A stretch of 64,000 nt of DNA from Nocardioides daejeonensis (GTDB taxonomy: Bacteria > Actinomycetota > Actinomycetes > Propionibacteriales > Nocardioidaceae), in NCBI RefSeq assembly GCF_003194585.1, contig NZ_QHKZ01000007.1, positions 124,001-188,000 of the forward strand. Reading direction: 5' to 3'. Position numbers and translations under genes: made by a program. Positions 33,564 through 41,331 of the stretch are shown piece by piece (within the stretch, counting starts at the first letter, position 1; the number at the start of each line of letters is the position of its first letter). A model generated the notes under the pieces. It searched no databases. It saw only the letters and a list, made by a program, of their open reading frames with translations, and had not been told where the DNA came from.

Positions 33564-35132
33564 CTAGCGGATACCCAGCTTTCGCATGATCGCGAGGCCC
33601 TTGATCTGCTCCTCGACGTTCTTCTCGAAGGGCTTGTCGTCGGGGACGGTCATGACCTGCTTCTTGAGGATGCCGACGTTCTGACAGTCGGTGTACTTCA
33701 GCAGCCCCTGGTCACCGTGCCGGGCGCCGACTCCGGACTGCTTGACGCCGCCGGACGGCGTCCCCTTGGAGGCGTAGGCGGTCGCGAGGATGTCGTTGAT
33801 GTTGACGTTGCCCGACTCGATCCGCTTCCCCACCCGGATCGCGTTGTCGAGGTCGCCGCCCCAGACGCTGGCGTTGAGGCCGTAGTCGGTGGCGTTGGCG
33901 AGCGAGATCGCCTCGTCCTCGGTCTGGTAGCGGTGCAGCGCGACCACCGGGCCGAACGTCTCGGTGACGCCGGCCAGCATCTCCTCGGTGACCCCCTCGA
34001 GGATCGTCGGCTCGAAGAACGCCGGCCCGAGGTCCGGGCGCTCCTTGCCGCCGGTCACCACGGTCGCACCCTTCTCCAGCGCATCCGCGACATGCGAAGC
34101 GACGCGGTCCTTGTGCTCGACGCTGATCAGCGAGCCGACGTTGGGCCCGAAGTCGTACGCCGCCCCGACGACCAGCTTCTCGGTCGCCTCCTTGAAGCGT
34201 GCCTTGAAGGTGTCGTAGATCGAGTCGTGCACATACATGCGCTCGATGTGCATGCAGATCTGCCCGGTGTTGCCGAAGGCGCCGAAGAGCGCGCCCTTGA
34301 CGACGTCGTCGAGGTTGGCGTCCGGCAGCACGATCATCGGGTTCTTGCCACCGAGCTCCAGGCAGGCGCCGATGAGGTTGCGTCCGGCGCGTTCACCGAT
34401 CACCCGACCGGTGTTGGTGGAGCCGGTGAACATCACATAGTTGGCGTTGTCGATCAACGTCGGGCCGACGTCCGGGCCCTCGCCGCAGACGACCTGGAAC
34501 AGCCCCTTGGGCAGCCCTGCCTCCTCCAGCAGCTGAACACCGAACAGCGGCGAGAGTGCCGTCTTGTTGTCCGGCTTGACCACCACGCCGTTGCCGGCGA
34601 TGAGCGCCGGGATGGCGTCGGAGATTCCCGTCGCGAAGGGGAAGTTCCACGGCGCGATGATGCCGACGACGCCCTTCGGGATCCGCACCTCCTGCGAGGA
34701 GGAGACGACCGGCACCGGCCCCGCGTGCTTCCTGGTGGCCAGCACCTTCGCCGCACGCTTGAGGTAGTAGCCGGTGACCATCGGCACGTCGAGGGTCTCC
34801 TCGAAGGCCATCCGGCGGGCCTTGCCCGACTCGACCTGGATGAGGTCGACGATCGTCTCGTTGCGCTCCAGCACCAGCGAGTGGAACTTCTTGAAGACCT
34901 TGAGCCGCTGCTTCAGCGGCGTGGCCGCCCATGCCTTCTGCGCGCGGCGCGCAGCAGCGAAGGCAGCCTCGATGTCTTCGGGCGAGGACTGCGGCAGCTC
35001 GACGAGCACGTCGCCCGTGTAGACCTCGGTGAGCTTCCAGGTGTTGCCGGTGCTCCCGGGAACGCGGGCGACCAGCTTCTCCAGGAACGCTGGCGTGACC
35101 GAGTCAGGACGCTTCAACGACGCGGCAACCAT
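33564..35132 (-). CDS. Aldehyde dehydrogenase (succinate-semialdehyde dehydrogenase-like)
   Basis: A 522-residue NAD(P)-dependent aldehyde dehydrogenase. Catalytic elements: APWNFPFATGISDAIPAL, LELGGKNPMIVL with the base glutamate and GNTGQICMHIERM with the nucleophile. It resembles the actinobacterial GabD2-type proteins annotated as succinate-semialdehyde dehydrogenase, but its coupling to a GMC alcohol oxidoreductase argues for a larger aldehyde made by that enzyme. ATG 35132 overlaps the GMC stop (TGATG); a GTG one codon earlier is the alternative. Confidence 0.87.
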   Translation of the reverse strand: MVAASLKRPDSVTPAFLEKLVARVPGSTGNTWKLTEVYTGDVLVELPQSSPEDIEAAFAAARRAQKAWAATPLKQRLKVFKKFHSLVLERNETIVDLIQVESGKARRMAFEETLDVPMVTGYYLKRAAKVLATRKHAGPVPVVSSSQEVRIPKGVVGIIAPWNFPFATGISDAIPALIAGNGVVVKPDNKTALSPLFGVQLLEEAGLPKGLFQVVCGEGPDVGPTLIDNANYVMFTGSTNTGRVIGERAGRNLIGACLELGGKNPMIVLPDANLDDVVKGALFGAFGNTGQICMHIERMYVHDSIYDTFKARFKEATEKLVVGAAYDFGPNVGSLISVEHKDRVASHVADALEKGATVVTGGKERPDLGPAFFEPTILEGVTEEMLAGVTETFGPVVALHRYQTEDEAISLANATDYGLNASVWGGDLDNAIRVGKRIESGNVNINDILATAYASKGTPSGGVKQSGVGARHGDQGLLKYTDCQNVGILKKQVMTVPDDKPFEKNVEEQIKGLAIMRKLGIR

Positions 35133-36760
35133 CACAGCCCCGTCCCGAGCACGATGGCGCCGGCCATGTCGCCGATCATCATCGACGGAGCGTTCGTGTT
35201 GCCACCGATGATCGTCGGCATGATCGACGCGTCGGCCACCCGCAGCCCGTCGATGCCACGCACCTTGAGCTCGGGGTCGACGACGGCGCGCTCGTCGACG
35301 CCCATCCGCACCGAGCCGACCGGGTGGTAGACGGTGCTGACCCGCTTGATGACCTCGGCCCGCAGCTTGTCGCCGGTGTAGCCGGGTCCGGGCTCGTACT
35401 CCTCCTTGACGTGCTTGGCGATCGCGGAGTCGGCCATGATCGCGCGGATCATCTCGACGCCTTCGAGCAGCACCTTCAGGTCGTCGGGCTCGGAGAGCAG
35501 CTTCGGATCGATGATCGGCGCAGCAAGCGGATCCGCGCTGGCCAGGCGCACCGTGCCGCGCGACTTCGGCCGGATCAGCGTGGAGAAGGCCGACAGCGAG
35601 GGACGCTTGTCAGGGCTGAGCCGCACCGGGTCGTCCTGGAAGGGCGGGTAGGACCACGGGATGGCGAACAGCTGCATATCGGGGGCAGTCGACTGCGACA
35701 GGGAAGTGTGCAGGAAGGCGCCCGCCTCGAAGACCGAGTGCGCAAGGAAGTTCGAGCCCGGCTTGAACCGGTCCTTGAGCAGCGCCTTGCCGAAGTAGAA
35801 GGCACTGCTGTGGTGCGGCGAGTTGTCCATGGCGAAAGTCATCGGCATGAACAGGTGGTCGTGGAGGTTGTCGCCGACCGGCAGGTCCGCGACGACGTCG
35901 ATGCCGTGCCCGCGCAGGTGCTCGGCCGGCCCGATCCCGGAGAGCATCAGGATCTGCGGGGAGCCGAAGGCGCCGGCGGCGAGGATCACCTCGGTGCGCG
36001 CCTTCACGATCCGGCGCTGGCCACCCTCCTCGATGACCTCGACACCTGTCGCCCGGCTGCCCTCGATGACGACGCGGGAGACCGTGCCGCGCTGCTGCAC
36101 CTCGAGGGTCGGCAGCTCCTGCTCGGTCAGGTAGCCGCGCGAGGAGCTGAACCGGATCGCGTTGCTGGTGTTCTCCTGGATGACATGCATGCCGTCCTGG
36201 CTGGCCCCGTTGTAGTCGGGGTTGACCGGCACGCCCAGCGCGGAGGCGCCGGCCTCGATGAACGTCTTGGCCGCGTCGCAGATGTCGGGGTTCTCGAGAA
36301 CCTTGATCGGGCCGCCCTTGCCGCGCAGCTCGCTGTCCGGCCCTTGCCAGTCCTCCATGCGCTTGTAGGACTTGAGGACGTCGGCATAGCCCCAGCCCTT
36401 GTTGCCCTCGGCCTCCCAGGAGTCGAAGTTCTCCTTGTTGCCGCGCACGTAGATCATGCCGTTGACGGAGCCGGAGCCGCCCATCACCTTGCCGCGCGTG
36501 GCGACGAGACGGCGGTTGTTCACGTGCTCCTGCGGGCTGAGGTAGTAGCCCCAGTCGAACTTCTTCTTCAGCTTCGGCTCGCTGTGGATCATCGTGATCA
36601 TCCCGGGCCGCTTGAACATGATCGAGGTGTCGGGGCCACCGGCCTCGATCAGGATCACCTGCTTGCCAGCCTCGGCGAGGCGACCGGCCAGGGCACATCC
36701 GGCGGACCCGGCACCGACGATGACGTAGTCGGCCTCGTTCGAGTAGGGCTTCTTGGCCAT
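35132..36760 (-). CDS. GMC-family FAD oxidoreductase (alcohol/choline dehydrogenase-like)
   Basis: A 542-residue glucose-methanol-choline oxidoreductase. The FAD dinucleotide motif VGAGSAGCALAGRLAEAG opens the protein, GGSGSVNGMIYVRGN is the second GMC signature region, and the active-site His and Asn are in VYHPVGSVRMG and IGGNTNAPSMMIGD. It oxidises an alcohol to an aldehyde, which the overlapping aldehyde dehydrogenase downstream would take to the acid. The substrate is unknown; choline, long-chain or sterol-type alcohols are possible. The upstream region holds a KstR-like box and a TetR-type palindrome, consistent with control by lipid or steroid metabolism. Confidence 0.9.
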   Translation of the reverse strand: MAKKPYSNEADYVIVGAGSAGCALAGRLAEAGKQVILIEAGGPDTSIMFKRPGMITMIHSEPKLKKKFDWGYYLSPQEHVNNRRLVATRGKVMGGSGSVNGMIYVRGNKENFDSWEAEGNKGWGYADVLKSYKRMEDWQGPDSELRGKGGPIKVLENPDICDAAKTFIEAGASALGVPVNPDYNGASQDGMHVIQENTSNAIRFSSSRGYLTEQELPTLEVQQRGTVSRVVIEGSRATGVEVIEEGGQRRIVKARTEVILAAGAFGSPQILMLSGIGPAEHLRGHGIDVVADLPVGDNLHDHLFMPMTFAMDNSPHHSSAFYFGKALLKDRFKPGSNFLAHSVFEAGAFLHTSLSQSTAPDMQLFAIPWSYPPFQDDPVRLSPDKRPSLSAFSTLIRPKSRGTVRLASADPLAAPIIDPKLLSEPDDLKVLLEGVEMIRAIMADSAIAKHVKEEYEPGPGYTGDKLRAEVIKRVSTVYHPVGSVRMGVDERAVVDPELKVRGIDGLRVADASIMPTIIGGNTNAPSMMIGDMAGAIVLGTGL

Positions 36761-36814
36761 GCTGCTACCTCTCCAGCTCCCGGGTGTGGCACACCCCACA
36801 CCAATGCCGCCAAC

Positions 36815-36828
36815 TGTAACTTGTTCTA
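36815..36828. promoter_or_regulatory. KstR-like box (TNNAACNNGTTNNA)
   Basis: Bases 36815-36828 read TGTAACTTGTTCTA and meet every fixed position of the TNNAACNNGTTNNA motif known for KstR, the TetR-family repressor of sterol catabolism in mycobacteria and rhodococci. It lies 55 bases before the GMC oxidoreductase start, in an unusually A/T-rich patch that probably contains the promoter. One copy only; KstR binding is inference. Confidence 0.45.
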
Positions 36829-36843
36829 CTTTCCAGTGACAAG

Positions 36844-36864
36844 ACATACCGACCATCGGTATGT
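36844..36864. promoter_or_regulatory. ACATACCGA-CCA-TCGGTATGT palindrome (TetR-type operator candidate)
   Basis: Perfect 9-base arms with a three-base spacer lie in the divergent region between the GMC oxidoreductase (start 36760) and the pyridoxal kinase (start 36929). The ACCGA/TCGGT half-sites are typical of actinobacterial TetR-family operators. No regulator gene is adjacent. Confidence 0.65.
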
Positions 36865-36928
36865 GAAGCGCCGGACGTGGCGGCCGACCCCGCTGCACCG
36901 ACGACGGGACATGCGCCAAACTGGGCAG

Positions 36929-37780
36929 GTGAAGATCCTCTCCATCCAGTCCTCGGTCGCCTACGGCCACGTCGGCAACTCGGCAGCCGTCTTCCCTCTC
37001 CAACGGCTGGGACACGAGGTCTGGCCCGTCTACACCGTGCACTTCTCCAACCACACCGGGTACGGCGCCTGGCGCGGTCCACTGCTCGCCGCGGAGGACG
37101 TGCGCGAGGTGATCACCGGCATCGAGGAGCGCGGAGCTCTGGCCGAGGTCGACGTGGTGCTGTCGGGCTATCAGGGCGGCGAGGAGATCGGCGACGTCAT
37201 CCTCGACGCCGTCGCTCGGGTCAAGGCCGCCAACCCGGATGCGATCTACGCGTGCGACCCGGTCATGGGCAACGCCAAGAGCGGCTGCTTCGTCAACCCG
37301 GCGATCCCTGTCCTGCTGCGCGAGCGCGTCGTGCCGGCCGCCGACCTGATCACCCCCAACCAGTTCGAGCTCGGCTTCCTGGTCGGCCGCGAGCCGCGAA
37401 CACTGGAGGAGATCCTGGAGGCAGCCGACGCCGCCCGGGCGATGGGGCCGAGCTCGGTGCTCGTCACCAGCGTCGAGCAGGAGGGCCGCGCGGAGGGGAC
37501 GATCGAGATGCTCGCCGTCACGCCCGACGGCGCGTGGATCGTGCAGACGCCGCTGCTGCCCATGAAGGCCAACGGCTCCGGCGACGTGACGGCGGCCCTC
37601 TTCACCGCCCACTACCGCGCCACCGGCGATGCCTCCGACGCACTGGCTCGCACCGTCTCCAGCGTCTTCGACCTGCTCCAGAACACCCTCGATGCCGGTT
37701 CGCGCGAGCTGTTGCTGGTGGAGTCACAGGAGGCCTACGCCCACCCCCGGCTGCAGTTCGAGGTGCGCCAGGTCCGCTGA
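36929..37780 (+). CDS. pdxY: Pyridoxal kinase
   Basis: A 283-residue pyridoxal kinase of the PdxY/PdxK ribokinase-like family, phosphorylating pyridoxal in the B6 salvage pathway. Diagnostic stretches: ILSIQSSVAYGHVGNSAAVFPLQRLGHEVWPVYTVHFSNHTGY at the N-terminus, YACDPVMGN in the middle, ADLITPNQFELGFL, and the anion-hole/catalytic NGSGDVTAALF near the C-terminus. GTG 36929 fits the family start (VKILSIQS); an in-frame ATG at 36911 would add six residues. A hairpin follows the stop. Confidence 0.93.
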   Translation: MKILSIQSSVAYGHVGNSAAVFPLQRLGHEVWPVYTVHFSNHTGYGAWRGPLLAAEDVREVITGIEERGALAEVDVVLSGYQGGEEIGDVILDAVARVKAANPDAIYACDPVMGNAKSGCFVNPAIPVLLRERVVPAADLITPNQFELGFLVGREPRTLEEILEAADAARAMGPSSVLVTSVEQEGRAEGTIEMLAVTPDGAWIVQTPLLPMKANGSGDVTAALFTAHYRATGDASDALARTVSSVFDLLQNTLDAGSRELLLVESQEAYAHPRLQFEVRQVR

Positions 37781-37795
37781 CCGCCCACGCCACGG

Positions 37796-37835
37796 GCCAT
37801 GCGTTCAGCCAGCCAGAACGCGCCGAACGCATGGC
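37796..37835. terminator. Hairpin between pyridoxal kinase and the secreted Ig-like gene
   Basis: GCCATGCGTTC (37796-37806) pairs perfectly with 37825-37835, leaving an 18-base loop, in the 70-base gap between convergent stops. It can serve both strands; no T-tract is present. Confidence 0.6.
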
Positions 37836-37850
37836 GCCAGTGGCCGGGCG

Positions 37851-38579
37851 TCACTGCCCGATGACCGGGAGCTTCGTGTGGTGCCCGATGCTCTGGAGGG
37901 TGCCGTCGTCCCAGGCAGCCCACCCGCCCGTCAGGATCGACAGCAGGGACCCCAGCAGACCGCTGCCCTTGCAGGTGGCCAGGCCCTCGGCGTCGGTGAC
38001 GGCCCGGCAGACCTCGATCGACGGGTCCTTCTGCGCCGGGCCCGGCGGCACCGAGTTGGCCGGACCGAAGAGGGTGAAGACCACCGGGACGCCGGCCAGC
38101 GGCGCACCGACGAAGTTCTTCGCGTGCGCCGACATCGTCAACGTCAGCGTGAGCATGGGCCCGACCTTGGCGATGGTGGGCTCACCGGTGAGGTACGGCG
38201 TACGGAGTGGCTTCGTCTCCCCCGATGCGGAGGAGCCGGCGTACTCGGCATTGCCCAGGTAGGTCGCGGTGACGGCGACCGGGGCGTTCGAGGAGGCCAC
38301 GCCGTTGAGGTTGATGACGCCCGCCGGGCTGAGTGCGACCGGCGTCCCGTCGGTGATCCCGGTGAAGACCACGTCACCCGTGACGGGCTCGTTGTCGGGG
38401 CCGCGGACGACGACGTTCACGTAGAACGTCTCCCCTACGTGATCGCCGTACGAGAGGGAGAGCTTCAGGGTGGTCGGCCTCGGGTCAGTCGCGGCAGCCG
38501 GCAGCGAGGTCGCGGCCAGCGGCACGATCAGTCCGAGCGCGACGGCGAGCGGGAGGAGGAGGCGTTGGAGCAGACGCAT
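37851..38579 (-). CDS. Secreted Ig-like domain protein
   Basis: A 242-residue exported protein. A signal peptide (basic MRLLQR, a hydrophobic run, AATSLPAAATDPRP) is clear. The next 90 residues (GPDNEPVTGDVVFTGITDGTPV..., VAVTATYLGNAEYAGSSAS) have the pattern of bacterial Ig-like repeats, including the YLGNAEYAGS turn. A second Ig-like unit follows (TLTLTMSAHAKNFVGAPLAGVPVVF), with two cysteines (ICRA-like VCRAVTD and ATCKG) probably forming a disulfide. No sortase or lipobox motif is seen, so it is likely released or loosely wall-bound. Function unknown. Confidence 0.78.
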   Translation of the reverse strand: MRLLQRLLLPLAVALGLIVPLAATSLPAAATDPRPTTLKLSLSYGDHVGETFYVNVVVRGPDNEPVTGDVVFTGITDGTPVALSPAGVINLNGVASSNAPVAVTATYLGNAEYAGSSASGETKPLRTPYLTGEPTIAKVGPMLTLTLTMSAHAKNFVGAPLAGVPVVFTLFGPANSVPPGPAQKDPSIEVCRAVTDAEGLATCKGSGLLGSLLSILTGGWAAWDDGTLQSIGHHTKLPVIGQ

Positions 38580-38701
38580 CGGGGCAGATCCCTTCCAAGC
38601 AACGGATCCTCCCCACGCTGGAACGTAGTGGATGCCGAGACGCTTGCGCTAGCAAAACGAACAGAAACCCGCGAAGCCGAAGGAAAGGGACGAAAGAGCG
38701 G

Positions 38702-38774
38702 AGCCGGAGACAGGATTTGAACCCGCGACATCCTCTTTACAAGAGAGGCGCTCTACCAACTGAGCTACACCGGC
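38702..38774 (-). tRNA. tRNA-Thr (anticodon TGT)
   Basis: The minus strand folds as a complete cloverleaf of 73 bases: D arm GCTC/GAGC, anticodon stem CCTCT/AGAGG with loop CTTGTAA (anticodon TGT, reading ACA), and a T arm with TTCAAAT loop. The 3' CCA is not encoded. In the acceptor stem, position 6-67 is a T-T mismatch; the other six pairs are Watson-Crick. Confidence 0.95.
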
Positions 38775-38853
38775 GCATCGCCACGGAGGCGATGCGCCCA
38801 GCCTAGGAGATCGCCCGGTCCCGACGAAAGTCGACCACCGGCGTCCGGTGGGA

Positions 38854-40380
38854 TCAGGTGCGATCCCGCGTCGTCGGGGTCACCGGCACCCAGGGGTCGA
38901 CGACGAAGACTCCGTTGGTCTGCAGCGTGATCGGCTGGAGCCCGACCGGGCGGCCGCCCGAGATCGTGAGCAGGGTGAACTGCGCTGGCCGGCGGAGCTT
39001 GCTCCCCACCGCCACCGCGTACGCCGCCCCGCCCGAGGTGCCGTTGGTGTAGGTGTAGCCCACCCGGCTGTTCGCTCCGGTGACCGGATCGGGGCCTACC
39101 TGCACGTGCACATGCCCACTGACCACCAGATCGACGCAGCCGCGCGCCAGCGCGTCGGTGCCCATGTCGGAGTCGTGCACCAGCAGCAGGTTGACCCGCT
39201 CCTCCTCCGCACAGGCGACGTCGGCGATGTCGGTCGAGACCTCCTCGATGGTCTGGCCCACCGCGTCGCGCCAGGTGCCGAGCCCGCTGGAGCGAGGATC
39301 GTTGCGCGCCATCATCCGCATCCCGCCTGGCCCCTCGAAGGCGTCCTGCTTCGCCGTGTGCCACCCCCGGTTCTCCAAGTAGGTGCCGACGAAGGAGCCG
39401 TGGTCGTGATTTCCCTGCACCGCGTAGCGGTCGTAGCCGGCGAACTCGCGGTTCAACGAGTCGAGGGAGAACGCCTCCCATGCCTCGCCCGTGGAGGTGT
39501 CGTCACCCGCATCGAGGACGGCAGTGGCTCCGCCCTTGTCGGCGACCGCGCGGATCACCCGGTCCATGCCGATGTTGTCGTGGCGGTCGGAGACGATCAC
39601 CGCGACGGTCTCGCCCTCCTCGGGCTGCCGGACCACCACCTCGTCGGCCGCCTCGAGGGCGTCGGCGTAGAAGTTCTTGCTGCGGTCATAGGTGTCGACC
39701 GCACTCATCAGCAACCGCCGGCTCCCCTTCGTCGTCGCGCTGACAGCCACCTCTACCTTCCGTGCCTCCGGTGGGATCGTGAGCTCTGGCAAGAAGTCGG
39801 GCAGGGACTGCCAGTCCACCGACCGGTTCTGGATCGCGGTGTCGTCGGCCCACGGCCGGACCGCGATCACGACGACCAGGCCGAGGGCGACCACACCGGC
39901 GGAGCCGGCGGTGAGCACCCGACGCAGGAAGGTCGCCCCCAGCAGCTCGTGGCGACGGCGGCGACCTACCAGGGCCCACAGCACCAGGGGCAGCACCGCG
40001 AGCAGGGCCGCCTGCCCGGCCGCCCCCAGAGCCAGCTCGCCGATCACCTCCCGCACGTGCTCGACCTGGGCATCGGGCTGGCTGGCGATGAAAGCGTAGC
40101 GCTCGACCATCGCCTCCGGCGTCGCAGCCTCGGTCTTGCCGAGGGTGAGGTCGACCCCGATGAAGGAGTCCGACGGCACGCGGATGTCGGGCAGGTAGGG
40201 CCCCGTGTGCACCGTCACCCAGCGGTCCATCGTCGGTGAGACCGTTGCGTCGTGCGAGGCGACCGGGATGACCGTCGAGGAGTTGAGGAAGAGCACCACG
40301 AACAGCGGCATCGCCACCAGCAGCCAGGCGACGAAGTAGCCCGCCCCCGTCCGCAGTCGTGGATCACGCCACCACGCCAT
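38854..40380 (-). CDS. Membrane-anchored metallophosphoesterase
   Basis: A 508-residue protein. The N-terminus has a hydrophobic helix (about 14-33), then an extracytoplasmic stretch, then two more helices (about 115-140 and 152-172). The rest is a calcineurin-like metallophosphoesterase domain outside the membrane: SDRHDN (D-x-H), DAGDDTS, YAVQGNHDHGSF, LLVHDSD and SGHVHVQVGP supply the metal ligands in order. The natural substrate is unknown. It starts three bases after the rlmB stop and is the last gene of a cysS-rlmB-phosphoesterase operon, with the tRNA gene downstream. Confidence 0.87.
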   Translation of the reverse strand: MAWWRDPRLRTGAGYFVAWLLVAMPLFVVLFLNSSTVIPVASHDATVSPTMDRWVTVHTGPYLPDIRVPSDSFIGVDLTLGKTEAATPEAMVERYAFIASQPDAQVEHVREVIGELALGAAGQAALLAVLPLVLWALVGRRRRHELLGATFLRRVLTAGSAGVVALGLVVVIAVRPWADDTAIQNRSVDWQSLPDFLPELTIPPEARKVEVAVSATTKGSRRLLMSAVDTYDRSKNFYADALEAADEVVVRQPEEGETVAVIVSDRHDNIGMDRVIRAVADKGGATAVLDAGDDTSTGEAWEAFSLDSLNREFAGYDRYAVQGNHDHGSFVGTYLENRGWHTAKQDAFEGPGGMRMMARNDPRSSGLGTWRDAVGQTIEEVSTDIADVACAEEERVNLLLVHDSDMGTDALARGCVDLVVSGHVHVQVGPDPVTGANSRVGYTYTNGTSGGAAYAVAVGSKLRRPAQFTLLTISGGRPVGLQPITLQTNGVFVVDPWVPVTPTTRDRT

Positions 40381-40383
40381 GCG

Positions 40384-41331
40384 TCAGCTCCTGGCTTGTG
40401 CCACCGCGTAGAGGGTGATCGACGCGGCGACGCCTGCGTTGAGCGACTCCAGCTCGGCGGCCATCGGGATCGAGACGAGCTGGTCGCACGTCTCGGCCAC
40501 CAGACGCCCCAGGCCCTTGCCCTCGGAGCCGACGACCACGACGAGCGGACCGGTGGCGAGGTCGAGCTCCGGCAGCGAGACATCGCCGTCGGCGGCCAAG
40601 CCGACGACCATGCAGCCCGCCTCCTGGTAGGCCTTCAGCTGACGGGTCAGGTTGACCGCCTGCGCAACCGGCACGCGCGCAGCCGCGCCCGCCGAGGTCT
40701 TCCAGGCCGAGGCCGTCATCCCGGCCGCACGACGTTCGGGCACCAGGACGCCGTGGGCACCGAAGCCGGCGGCGGAGCGGATCACGGCACCGAGGTTCCG
40801 CGGGTCGGTGACCTGGTCGAGCGCCACGATCAGTGCCGGCTCCCCGCGCTCGGCGGCGATGTCGAGCAGATCGTCGGGGTGTGCGTACTCGTAGGCGGGC
40901 ATCCGCGCCGCCAGGCCCTGGTGGACAGCGCCGCCGGTGAGCCGGTCGAGCTCGGCCCGGGGCGCCTCCATCAGGGTGACGCCCTGTGCAGCGGCCAGCT
41001 CGAACGCCTCCCGGAGCCGACCGTCTCGCTCCGCGCCCTCGGCGACGTAGAGGGCGGTCAGCGGCATCTGGGAGCGCAGCGCCTCGACGACCGAGTTCCG
41101 GCCCGCGATCCACTCGGCGTCGCCACCTCGTGATGTGCGGTGCGGCCGCTTCGCGGCGTCGCGCTCCGCGCGCTTCACCGCCTTGTGCGCCTTGTGATAC
41201 GGGCGGTCCTTGGCCTTCGGCGTCGGTCCCTTGCCTTCGAGACCGCGGCGGACCCGGCCGCCCGATCCGGCGGTCGGATTACCCTTGCCAGACTTGCGGA
41301 TCGCGCCCTTGCGCTGTGAGTTTCCGGCCAT
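40384..41331 (-). CDS. rlmB: 23S rRNA (guanosine-2'-O-)-methyltransferase RlmB
   Basis: A 315-residue SpoU/TrmH-family methyltransferase. After a basic, low-complexity N-terminus (about 70 residues) comes the substrate-binding domain (AGRNSVVEALRS) and the knotted SPOUT domain: LDQVTDPRNLGAVIRSAAGFGAHGVLVP, VVVVGSEGKGLGRLV and SIPMAAELESLNAGVAASITLY, the three SpoU motifs. RlmB modifies G2251 in E. coli numbering. ATG 41331 overlaps the cysS stop (TGATG). The cysS-rlmB pairing is conserved in actinobacteria. Confidence 0.95.
   Translation of the reverse strand: MAGNSQRKGAIRKSGKGNPTAGSGGRVRRGLEGKGPTPKAKDRPYHKAHKAVKRAERDAAKRPHRTSRGGDAEWIAGRNSVVEALRSQMPLTALYVAEGAERDGRLREAFELAAAQGVTLMEAPRAELDRLTGGAVHQGLAARMPAYEYAHPDDLLDIAAERGEPALIVALDQVTDPRNLGAVIRSAAGFGAHGVLVPERRAAGMTASAWKTSAGAAARVPVAQAVNLTRQLKAYQEAGCMVVGLAADGDVSLPELDLATGPLVVVVGSEGKGLGRLVAETCDQLVSIPMAAELESLNAGVAASITLYAVAQARS

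Noticed and set aside
33381..35330. Plus-strand frame of 649 codons antisense to the aldehyde dehydrogenase
   Set aside because: Low-complexity shadow; the minus-strand aldehyde dehydrogenase has all catalytic motifs.
36783..36802. GGTGTGG...CCACACC dyad as a second operator for the GMC gene
   Set aside because: Arms are low-complexity G/C/T and only 7 bases; likely chance in such sequence.
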